DNA of 5,877 nucleotides from Planctomycetota bacterium (GTDB taxonomy: Bacteria > Planctomycetota > UBA11346). Below, in pieces: positions 1 through 5,877 of the stretch. The stretch is taken from contig JAHEDF010000270.1 of NCBI GenBank assembly GCA_024641365.1, positions 1 to 5,877 on the forward strand, read 5' to 3'. The position numbers and the translations under genes were made by a program. Positions within the stretch are counted from its first letter, which is position 1. Each line of letters begins with the position of its first letter. The notes under the pieces were generated by a model, which worked only from the letters and a program-made list of their open reading frames with translations, made no database searches and was not told the DNA's origin.

Positions 1-1
1 C

Positions 2-265
2 TTGGGATTAGCCGTTGCGCTGACTCGTCGGAATGTTTTTTTACTGTTGATGGGTATCGAATTAATGCTCAACGCAGTTAATTTAAGTTTTATCGGGTTT
101 AGTCGCGGCTTTGATGTGAGTTCAGCGCTGACTGGTCAAATGACGCCAATTTTTATTATTGCCATTGCAGCTGCAGAGGCGTGTGTTGGACTGGCAATGG
201 TAATCTGCATTGTGCGCGGGCGCGAATCGCTCGATAGCGATGCATTTGCGGACATGAAGGAGTAG
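2..265 (+). CDS. nuoK: NADH-quinone oxidoreductase subunit K, 5'-truncated by window edge
   Basis: Small membrane subunit of respiratory complex I (homologue of mitochondrial ND4L). It lies in the membrane arm between the quinone-site subunits and the antiporter-like subunits and forms part of a proton channel. The 87 visible residues match the NuoK family from the end of TM1 to the C-terminus. The family is about 100 residues long, so about 16 are missing before base 1. The TTG at base 2 is an internal leucine and not a start. Two signature membrane glutamates are present: visible residue 20 in the motif MGIELMLN (E. coli E36) and visible residue 59 in AIAAAEACVGLA (E. coli E72). The loop between them is about 3 residues longer than in E. 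coli. TM2 spans about residues 11-33 and TM3 about 48-70. The stop is TAG, and the last codons also carry the ribosome binding site of nuoL. The identity is very secure. Confidence 0.96.
   Translation: MGLAVALTRRNVFLLLMGIELMLNAVNLSFIGFSRGFDVSSALTGQMTPIFIIAIAAAEACVGLAMVICIVRGRESLDSDAFADMKE
257..262 (+). promoter_or_regulatory. Shine-Dalgarno site of nuoL inside the nuoK 3' end
   Basis: AAGGAG, the last two sense codons (Lys-Glu) of nuoK, ends 7 bases before the GTG at 270. This is the strongest ribosome binding site in the window. It fixes the unusual GTG as the nuoL start. Its placement within the upstream coding region, with only 4 bases between stop and start, suggests that translation of the two genes is coupled. 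Confidence 0.8.
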
Positions 266-269
266 GCGC

Positions 270-2354
270 GTGAAAGTCACGTTTGAATTATTGTGGCTCA
301 TTCCGTTTTTGCCGCTGTTAGGCGCCATTATTAATGGTGCATTAAGTTTAGGCGGCGCGAAGAGTGCGTATGGTCCAAGTCGCGGGTTTGTCTCGCTCAT
401 CGCGGTTTTAATGCCTGGATTATCATTTCTTTTAACGGTCATTGCTGCGTTTAAATTAAGTGGCATTGGTAGTGGGACTAATCCCGCATTGGTACAAACC
501 GTGTGGGATTGGTTGTCGGTCCAGGTCGGTGGATTTACGCTTAATATTCAGGCGGGATTCTTATTCGATCGTTTGACCAGCATGATGCTGTTGTTTGTGA
601 CCGGCATCGGCACATTAATTCATCTGTATTCGGTTGGCTACATGTGGGAAGACCGCGGCTTCGCGCGCTTCATGACTTATTTAAATTTATTTATGTTCTC
701 AATGATCATCTTGGTCATTGGTGATAGTTTACCGCTGACCTTCCTTGGTTGGGAAGGCGTTGGTATGTGTTCTTATTTATTGGTTGGTTTCTGGCATCAT
801 AACAACGACTACAATGATGCCGCGCGCAAGGCATTTATTGTTAATCGTATTGGTGATCTTGGCTTCCTGTTAGGAGCCTTTGCTTTGTTCATGGTCATGA
901 ACCAAACGAGCCAAGGCAGTTTAAATTATCGTGATATTGCCAGTTGGTTCCAAAATGATGCGAATGCTGCGGTCATTACTGGAAGTGCAGGTTTACTCAG
1001 CGCAGCGTGTGTATTAATTTTCCTCGGCTGCACAGGTAAGAGTGCGCAAATTCCATTAGTAACGTGGTTGCCAGATGCGATGGCAGGTCCAACACCAGTG
1101 TCCGCATTAATTCACGCGGCAACCATGGTGACATCTGGTGTTTATTTGTTGGCGCGTTTGTCAGATGTATTTGCAAGCGCCTCGGCACCTATTTTCTTAG
1201 GACTCAATCCACTCGACATTGTCCTAATTGTTGGCTGTATTACAGCCGTATGGGGCGCGATTGCAGGGCTAGTCCAACTCGACATTAAAAAGGCGTTGGC
1301 CTATTCGACCGTTAGCCAATTAGGCTTTATGTTTATGGCGTGCGGCGTTGGTGCATTTGATGTCGCGCTCTTTCATGTCTTTACCCACGCATTCTTTAAA
1401 GCGACTTTATTCTTGGCTGCGGGTTCGGTCATTCATGGCTTACACCACGAACAAGATATGCGTCGTATGGGTGGCTTGGCGAAATTAATGCCAATTACTT
1501 ACGCATGGATGTGGTGTGGTTGGTATGCAATTATTGGTATGCCAGGCGGATCGGGGTTCTTCTCCAAGGATTTAATTTTAGAACGCTTAACTGACGGTCA
1601 CGGTATGGCACCATTAATTGGTTACATCGCATTGGGCGCTGCGTTAGTGACAGCCATTTACATGACGCGTGTGATGTATTTAACCTTCTGGAGTCCAGCG
1701 CGTCACAGCGAATCGGTCAAAGGCCACGTTAAAGAATCGCCGTTTACCATGTTGATCCCAATTACCATTCTTGGTTTTGGTAGTTTAATGGTTGGTGTTT
1801 TGTGGTCACCAATTCTTGGCAAAATGGGCACCAATGCATTTGAAGCTTACTTGAATCCAGTGGTTGGATCAGCGCAGGCACTTTTACATAAAGCGCCACA
1901 TGAGGCCGGTCATGTAAATTACGTACCAGCCATCTTGGGTACCATTGCAGCGATCGCCGGGATTATTATTGCACGTTTCTTGTGGTTGCGTGGACATGTA
2001 AATAGCGATCAAAAAGATTTAGTCGGATTTGCCGCGTGGTGGACATGGGGTTTCGATCGCATTTATCATGCGCTGGTTATTATTCCGACTAAAGTTTGTG
2101 CCTGGATATTAGCTTGGATTGTCGATGCCATTATTGGTGGCGTGGTTGGTCTCACAGCTGAAGTGGCACGCTTCTTAGGTGATGGTTACACCTCAGTACA
2201 ACGTCCACGCTTACGTAGTTCATTGACGCTCAGCGTTGCTGGCGCGGTTGGCTTATTTGCGATGTTGATATTATCAGGACCAATTGCGTGGGTAGTTGGT
2301 TTGGCCGCACTCGCGGTCGCCATTATTTTCTTAGTACTCGAATTACTTTTCTGA
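270..2354 (+). CDS. nuoL: NADH-quinone oxidoreductase subunit L, distal antiporter-like proton pump
   Basis: Outermost proton-pumping subunit of complex I (ND5 homologue), related to Mrp-type antiporters, in the cytoplasmic membrane. The 694 residues begin at a GTG with a strong ribosome binding site. Key residues are collinear with E. coli: E162 in GWEGVG (E144), K257 in CTGKSAQ (K229), H282 (H254), H369 and H373 (H334, H338), K377 in HAFFKATLF (K342), and K433-D434 in GFFSKD (K399-D400). DIKKALAYSTVSQLG at 338-352 is the usual inner-helix signature. The lateral amphipathic helix typical of NuoL follows GFDRIYH (594-600), and the canonical last helix is at about 650-669. The protein is about 80 residues longer than E. 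coli NuoL (613). By alignment from memory, the extra length is spread over the N-terminus (about 18), the loops, the region after K433 (about 20) and the C-terminus (about 27, an additional hydrophobic segment at 672-694). The call is very secure because of nuoK, nuoM and nuoN beside it. Confidence 0.97.
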   Translation: MKVTFELLWLIPFLPLLGAIINGALSLGGAKSAYGPSRGFVSLIAVLMPGLSFLLTVIAAFKLSGIGSGTNPALVQTVWDWLSVQVGGFTLNIQAGFLFDRLTSMMLLFVTGIGTLIHLYSVGYMWEDRGFARFMTYLNLFMFSMIILVIGDSLPLTFLGWEGVGMCSYLLVGFWHHNNDYNDAARKAFIVNRIGDLGFLLGAFALFMVMNQTSQGSLNYRDIASWFQNDANAAVITGSAGLLSAACVLIFLGCTGKSAQIPLVTWLPDAMAGPTPVSALIHAATMVTSGVYLLARLSDVFASASAPIFLGLNPLDIVLIVGCITAVWGAIAGLVQLDIKKALAYSTVSQLGFMFMACGVGAFDVALFHVFTHAFFKATLFLAAGSVIHGLHHEQDMRRMGGLAKLMPITYAWMWCGWYAIIGMPGGSGFFSKDLILERLTDGHGMAPLIGYIALGAALVTAIYMTRVMYLTFWSPARHSESVKGHVKESPFTMLIPITILGFGSLMVGVLWSPILGKMGTNAFEAYLNPVVGSAQALLHKAPHEAGHVNYVPAILGTIAAIAGIIIARFLWLRGHVNSDQKDLVGFAAWWTWGFDRIYHALVIIPTKVCAWILAWIVDAIIGGVVGLTAEVARFLGDGYTSVQRPRLRSSLTLSVAGAVGLFAMLILSGPIAWVVGLAALAVAIIFLVLELLF

Positions 2355-2366
2355 ACAGCTGCGGAT

Positions 2367-2370
2367 AGGA
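2367..2370 (+). promoter_or_regulatory. Short Shine-Dalgarno site of nuoM
   Basis: AGGA in the 20-base nuoL-nuoM gap lies 4 bases before the ATG at 2375. It supports that ATG as the nuoM start. It is weaker than the nuoL site. Confidence 0.55.
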
Positions 2371-2374
2371 CACA

Positions 2375-3949
2375 ATGCTTTACGCTCTGCTTATTGCGCC
2401 TCTTTTAGCTGCTGTGCTCACAGCGGTTGCGTCCGGTCGCGACGGTGAGTCCAGCTTCCGCTTGGGTTTGGTGTTGTCGATTGGATGTGCGTTACTCGGT
2501 TTACCATTAATTACCTGTATGCCGGTACTCGATACCAGCTTGCCATGGTTTACCTTGTGGGGCACCAATGCCACAGTGCATGTCCATTTAGCGAGTGATG
2601 GTTTATCATCATGGATTATTCAATTAGTGACATGGTTAACGCCGGTCGCGATTTTAGGCAGTCGTAAATTAGTTGGTGACCGCATGCGAGATTTTGTGAC
2701 CGCGTTATTGGTCATGGAATCATTAATGATTGGCGCCTTATTAGCGCGCGACTTGGTACTCTTTTATGTGTTCTTCGAAGCGATGCTGGTTCCGATGGTG
2801 GTTTTAATTGCCGTATTCGGTGGTTCAGAACGACGCAGCGCTTCGATGTGGTTTTTCCTCTACACCATGCTCGGCTCCGTATTTATGTTAGTCGGTATTT
2901 GGTGGTTGGCGTGGAAGATTGGCTCAACGGAATTAGCGCGTGTTATTGCCGATCTCCCAGGTTTACGCGCCAGTGGGGTATTAAGTGCGTCAGGTGACTT
3001 TTATTTATTCGCTGCATTTGCTTTAGCCTTTGCCGTTAAAGTGCCGCTGGTGCCATTTCATTCCTGGCAAGCGCGGACTTATGCAGAAGCGCCATCAGGT
3101 GCGGCGGTTTTATTAGCTGGCGCGATGGCGAAAATTGGTGTGTACGGTTTCTTACGTTTTGTATTACCGATGTTCCCAGACATGTGCGTGCAATACGCAG
3201 ACGTCTTTGTTGTGCTGGGATTAATTGGTGTCGTTGGTGGAGCATTAGTGGCGATGGCGCAAGATGACATCAAGCGCATGATCGCCTTTTCCAGTTTAAG
3301 TCATTTAAGTTTAGTCATGGTTGGAATTTTTAGTTTCCACCAAGCGGCAATGGCTGGCGTGACCGTGCAATTGGTTGCGCATGGTTTATCGGTTGCAGCG
3401 CTGTTTTTATTAGTTGGATATATGGAAGCGCGCAGTTCGTGTCGTGGCTTAGATGATTTTGGCGGCCTTGCTGATCGCACACCAATTTTCGCCGTCTTAT
3501 TTGTCATGACGGGATTAGCGTCAGCGGCATTGCCTGGGACCGCGAACTTCGTTGGCGAATTTATGATTCTGTTCGGTACATTTGCCGGACTTGGATTTGT
3601 GGTGGCGATGATTGCCGGTTTGTCAGTTATTTTAGGCGCTGTTTATATTCTACGCGTCGTACAACGCTGGCTCTATGGCAAACGCCATCCAAGTTTAGAC
3701 CGCTTGGCGGATTTAAGTCCAAGTGAATCGATGGCCGTCGTGCCGTTATTACTTGCCTCGCTGGTTTTTGGATTTTATCCGAAGCCAATTAATGATTTGG
3801 CAGCTCCCGTGGTTGATAATTTAGCGCAACCAGCACGAGCTGCAAAAGCAGCGGCTACGAAAACAGCAGCGAATGAAAATAATTCAGATGCTGCTCATTC
3901 GGAATCTGCCACGCCCGTTATTACTTCTGCCACTCCCACTGGTCCGTGA
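2375..3949 (+). CDS. nuoM: NADH-quinone oxidoreductase subunit M, middle antiporter-like proton pump
   Basis: Proton-translocating membrane subunit of complex I (ND4 homologue), located between NuoN and NuoL in the membrane arm. It has 524 residues; E. coli NuoM has 509. The essential charged residues line up with E. coli: E135 in YVFFEAMLVPM (E144), K222 in AVKVPLVPFHSW (K234), H229 (H241), K253 in AMAKIGVYGF (K265), H310 (H322), H336 in VAHGLS (H348) and E395 in NFVGEF (E407). The TM12 glutamate in place of lysine separates NuoM from NuoL and NuoN, so the subunit assignment is firm. The start is ATG, preceded by AGGA. After the last helix (GFYPKP, 466-471, and the short helix that follows) the protein carries a polar, Ala-rich tail of about 40 residues (485-524). 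The tail looks disordered and is absent from E. coli NuoM. The stop codon TGA overlaps a possible GTG start of nuoN. Confidence 0.97.
   Translation: MLYALLIAPLLAAVLTAVASGRDGESSFRLGLVLSIGCALLGLPLITCMPVLDTSLPWFTLWGTNATVHVHLASDGLSSWIIQLVTWLTPVAILGSRKLVGDRMRDFVTALLVMESLMIGALLARDLVLFYVFFEAMLVPMVVLIAVFGGSERRSASMWFFLYTMLGSVFMLVGIWWLAWKIGSTELARVIADLPGLRASGVLSASGDFYLFAAFALAFAVKVPLVPFHSWQARTYAEAPSGAAVLLAGAMAKIGVYGFLRFVLPMFPDMCVQYADVFVVLGLIGVVGGALVAMAQDDIKRMIAFSSLSHLSLVMVGIFSFHQAAMAGVTVQLVAHGLSVAALFLLVGYMEARSSCRGLDDFGGLADRTPIFAVLFVMTGLASAALPGTANFVGEFMILFGTFAGLGFVVAMIAGLSVILGAVYILRVVQRWLYGKRHPSLDRLADLSPSESMAVVPLLLASLVFGFYPKPINDLAAPVVDNLAQPARAAKAAATKTAANENNSDAAHSESATPVITSATPTGP
3946..3949 (+). promoter_or_regulatory. 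nuoM stop / nuoN start overlap (GTGA)
   Basis: The nuoM stop TGA (3947-3949) overlaps an in-frame GTG (3946-3948) that opens nuoN, which is a classic arrangement for translational coupling by re-initiation. No Shine-Dalgarno sequence is visible in the 16 bases upstream. An ATG two codons later (3952-3954) is the alternative start. The two choices differ only by the residues Met-Thr. Confidence 0.55.
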
Positions 3950-5496
3950 CTATGCCTACTGCCGACCTTTTCTCTGTGATCGCGCCGATGTCGCTGGTGC
4001 TTGTTGGCGCTTTAGTGGCGTTGGGTTTTGAGCCCTTCCTACAACGCGCTAGTAAACATAGCATCATTCCGTGGCTAGCTGCTGGATTCTTAGTAGCTGC
4101 ATGTTTCATACAATTTTTTGCACCGACGGGTCATCTCCATGGCATTATTGCGATGGATGCACCGCGTTCATGGATGTGCATGGCCATAATTGTCGCGGCA
4201 TTATGTTCTATCGCAGGATTACAACAAAGTTTAACGCGTGATGATTACCCGGGTGGTGAAGCCTATGCATTAACCTTATTCGCCACAGTTGGCGCGATGT
4301 TAATGACGATGGCGAACGATACATTGGCGCTATTCGTTGGTATCGAATTAGCATCCCTGTCCATATACGCTATGGTTGGATTACGTCGCTCACGTCGTGA
4401 ATCAAATGAGGCTTTATTTAAATACTTTGTGATGGGTTCGGTATTCAGTGCCATTTACTTATATGGTGCTGCACTGACCTACGGCGCGACTGGCCATACG
4501 GCTTTTGGTTTTGCCGCCATCGATACGCAACACGCGACCTTATTACAAGTCGGCCAAGTGTTGATGATTATTGGTTTATTATTTAAAGTTGGTGTGGTGC
4601 CATTCCATTTCTGGGCTCCAGATGCTTATACTGGCGCGCCAGTTGCGGTAACTGGTTTTATGGGCGCAGTTATTAAAGTAGGGGGCTTCACTGCGCTTGG
4701 TTCCATTTGGTTAAATTTAATTGCTATCACCAGTGGCACCCACCCAGGTGGCGTGTTAAATCTCAGCGAATCGGTTACCATTACACAAATCGGATTGCAG
4801 AAATTAGAAAATCTCAACATCGCTATTTTAGTGTTAGGCTTATTGAGTTTAGTGCTCGGTAACTTTAGTGCCCTGAAACAAACCAGCGCACGTCGTATCG
4901 TTGCCTATAGTTCAATTGCGCATGCTGGTTACATGATGTTAGCATTAGCATTACCTGCCTCTGCCAGCCACACCATCGGGTTAAATAGTTTATGGTATTA
5001 TTTGGTCGCCTACGCCATTGCGACTGCAGGTGCCTTAGCAGCCTTTGCAGCAATTAGTGGAAAAGATGACACCGGTGATAATTTAAGCAGTTTAGCTGGT
5101 CAGGGTCGCGCTCAACCATTTTACGGCGTGATGCTAACCATTTTCTTAATTTCGATTGCCGGTATTCCACCAACGATTGGTTTCTTAGGAAAATTCTTAG
5201 TCTTCGCAGATTTAGTCCACAAAGATAAAGTAATGATTGCCGTATTAGCGATGGTCATGGCAGTTGTTGGTGCAGCGTATTATATTCGCATGATCGTGAC
5301 CTTGTGGGCTGCTACGAATAAAGAGCCGCATGTCGCAGGCTCACCAGTTTTAGCACGTTGGTCTTTGACAGCAGCTGCCATTGCTGTGTTTGCATTGATG
5401 GCGTGGCCGAATCAATTAGGCAAGAACACGGTAAAAGAAGGCGCTGCACCAGCAGCAAAGACAGCTGCAACGCAAACGGCACCTACCGCTCAATAA
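3946..5496 (+). CDS. nuoN: NADH-quinone oxidoreductase subunit N, proximal antiporter-like proton pump
   Basis: Proton-translocating membrane subunit of complex I (ND2 homologue), the antiporter-like subunit nearest NuoK. It has 516 residues from the GTG; E. coli NuoN has about 485. Family residues are present: E134 in VGIELASLS (E. coli E133), K214 in LLFKVGVVPFHFWAPD (K217), H221 (H224), K244 in AVIKVGGF (K247), and K416 in GFLGKF (K395). AGIPPTIGFLGKF at 405-417 and YSSIAHAGYM at 321-330 are standard NuoN signatures. The GTG start gives MTMPTADLFSVIAP, which has the same length and pattern as the E. coli N-terminus. The ATG at 3952 would remove two residues and cannot be excluded. Two oddities are an insertion of about 24 residues at 257-290 relative to E. 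coli, and an Ala/Thr/Lys-rich tail after the final helix (about 492-516) that echoes the NuoM tail. Confidence 0.97.
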   Translation: MTMPTADLFSVIAPMSLVLVGALVALGFEPFLQRASKHSIIPWLAAGFLVAACFIQFFAPTGHLHGIIAMDAPRSWMCMAIIVAALCSIAGLQQSLTRDDYPGGEAYALTLFATVGAMLMTMANDTLALFVGIELASLSIYAMVGLRRSRRESNEALFKYFVMGSVFSAIYLYGAALTYGATGHTAFGFAAIDTQHATLLQVGQVLMIIGLLFKVGVVPFHFWAPDAYTGAPVAVTGFMGAVIKVGGFTALGSIWLNLIAITSGTHPGGVLNLSESVTITQIGLQKLENLNIAILVLGLLSLVLGNFSALKQTSARRIVAYSSIAHAGYMMLALALPASASHTIGLNSLWYYLVAYAIATAGALAAFAAISGKDDTGDNLSSLAGQGRAQPFYGVMLTIFLISIAGIPPTIGFLGKFLVFADLVHKDKVMIAVLAMVMAVVGAAYYIRMIVTLWAATNKEPHVAGSPVLARWSLTAAAIAVFALMAWPNQLGKNTVKEGAAPAAKTAATQTAPTAQ

Positions 5497-5510
5497 CGGC
5501 ATAATAAGTT

Positions 5511-5877
5511 GTGAATTCAGACACCCACATAATTCGTGTTCGCTACAGTGAATCCGATCAAATGGGTATTGCACATCACGCGGCTTATATTGTGTGGCTC
5601 GAAGAATGTCGCATTGAAATGTTACGTAAAAAGGGCTGCAGCTATAGAGATTTAGAGAAGCAAGGGATATTACTGCCTGTCATTGATATCAACATTAAAT
5701 ATAAACGTAGCTTGCGCTTTGATGATGAGGCGACATGCGTCACCACAGCAACATTACTTGGGCCGAGTCGCATAGCATTTAATACGGTAATATCTTTCCA
5801 GGATTCCATATGTGCAGAAGCAACGGTAACACTTGCAGGAATGTCGCCTGAAGGCCGGCCACTGCGCATTCCTGCAT
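5511..5877 (+). CDS. Acyl-CoA thioesterase, YbgC/4HBT hotdog family, 3'-truncated by window edge
   Basis: Probable cytoplasmic hydrolase of acyl-CoA thioesters; the natural substrate cannot be told from sequence. The 122 visible residues cover nearly all of a family that is usually 130-140 long; the reading frame is still open at base 5877. The hotdog signature runs from RVRYSESDQMGIAHH (9-23) through AAYIVWLEECR (24-34). D16 aligns with the catalytic aspartate of 4-hydroxybenzoyl-CoA thioesterase and YbgC, and H23 with the histidine of the YHASY motif of YbgC. YKRSLRFDDE (64-73) is the usual second-strand region. The GTG start is forced: an in-frame TAA lies at 5505-5507 and the next ATG (5562) would delete the catalytic aspartate. 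No clear ribosome binding site is seen. It begins 14 bases after nuoN on the same strand, so co-transcription is likely. The SDQMG form of the motif differs from the DTDAGG form of Tol-Pal-linked E. coli YbgC. The family call is strong; the function is open. Confidence 0.88.
   Translation, partial: MNSDTHIIRVRYSESDQMGIAHHAAYIVWLEECRIEMLRKKGCSYRDLEKQGILLPVIDINIKYKRSLRFDDEATCVTTATLLGPSRIAFNTVISFQDSICAEATVTLAGMSPEGRPLRIPA

Noticed and set aside
122..466. Antisense open frame of 114 codons across the nuoK-nuoL junction
   Set aside because: It lies wholly opposite two well-conserved genes and has no recognisable domain. Its product looks like random back-translation of membrane-protein codons, so it is a shadow frame.
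1064..1288. Second + strand frame of 74 codons inside nuoL
   Set aside because: It is out of frame within the most conserved part of NuoL (K257 to the DIKKALAYST region), has no ribosome binding site and no domain.
3036..3507. Three overlapping antisense frames opposite nuoM (3036-3245, 3079-3279, 3301-3507)
   Set aside because: All are short, unlike any family I know, and opposite intact NuoM coding sequence with all its key residues. They are open only because of codon bias.
270..5496. Reading nuoL, nuoM and nuoN as Mrp antiporter or hydrogenase (Hyc/Hyf) membrane subunits
   Set aside because: These families share the antiporter fold, but the K-L-M-N order, the NuoK glutamate pair, the NuoL lateral helix region and the NuoM TM12 glutamate fit complex I. 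No MnhE/F/G-like or hydrogenase genes are present.
5497..5510. Possible terminator or promoter between nuoN and the thioesterase
   Set aside because: The gap is only 14 bases, with no inverted repeat, no T-run and no room for -35 and -10 elements.
5642..5869. Antisense frame of 75 codons opposite the thioesterase gene
   Set aside because: The + strand here encodes a clear hotdog thioesterase that continues past the window edge. The antisense product has no family signature.

Overview
The window is one continuous, co-directional (+ strand) stretch of the distal half of a respiratory complex I (NADH:quinone oxidoreductase, nuo) operon. The order is nuoK (5'-truncated by the window edge), nuoL, nuoM, nuoN, followed 14 bases later by a hotdog-fold acyl-CoA thioesterase gene that runs off the 3' edge. 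The genes are packed tightly: 4 bases between nuoK and nuoL, 20 between nuoL and nuoM, a 4-base stop/start overlap between nuoM and nuoN (if the GTG start is used), and 14 before the thioesterase. No gap exceeds 20 bases, so there is no room for an internal promoter or terminator between genes, and I see no RNA gene, CRISPR array, insertion sequence or attachment site.

The four Nuo proteins form the proton-pumping membrane arm. NuoK contributes the two conserved membrane glutamates of the channel next to the quinone end. NuoN, NuoM and NuoL are the three antiporter-like subunits, lined up from the quinone end outwards. NuoL is distal and carries the long lateral helix. All expected charged residues of the proton path (the TM5 Glu, TM7 Lys, TM8 His or Lys and TM12 Lys or Glu) are present and collinear with the E. 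coli subunits, so the arm looks fully functional. The thioesterase is probably co-transcribed, but nothing in the sequence shows that it is part of the complex.

Organism: a bacterium with the 14-gene type nuo layout. GC content is moderate (roughly mid-40s percent by eye), with heavy use of the TTA leucine codon and frequent GTG starts. The sequence style of NuoK and NuoL (for example the IELMLNAVNLSF and HGLHHEQDMRRMGGL stretches) resembles that of Myxococcota, Bdellovibrionota, Acidobacteriota and similar Gram-negative groups more than Enterobacteria. This is an impression and not a placement.

This is a conserved housekeeping region, and I do not see an undescribed system in it. The points worth a second look are an apparent additional C-terminal membrane helix in NuoL, matching Ala/Lys/Thr-rich tails on NuoM and NuoN, a roughly 24-residue loop insertion in NuoN, and the linked thioesterase.
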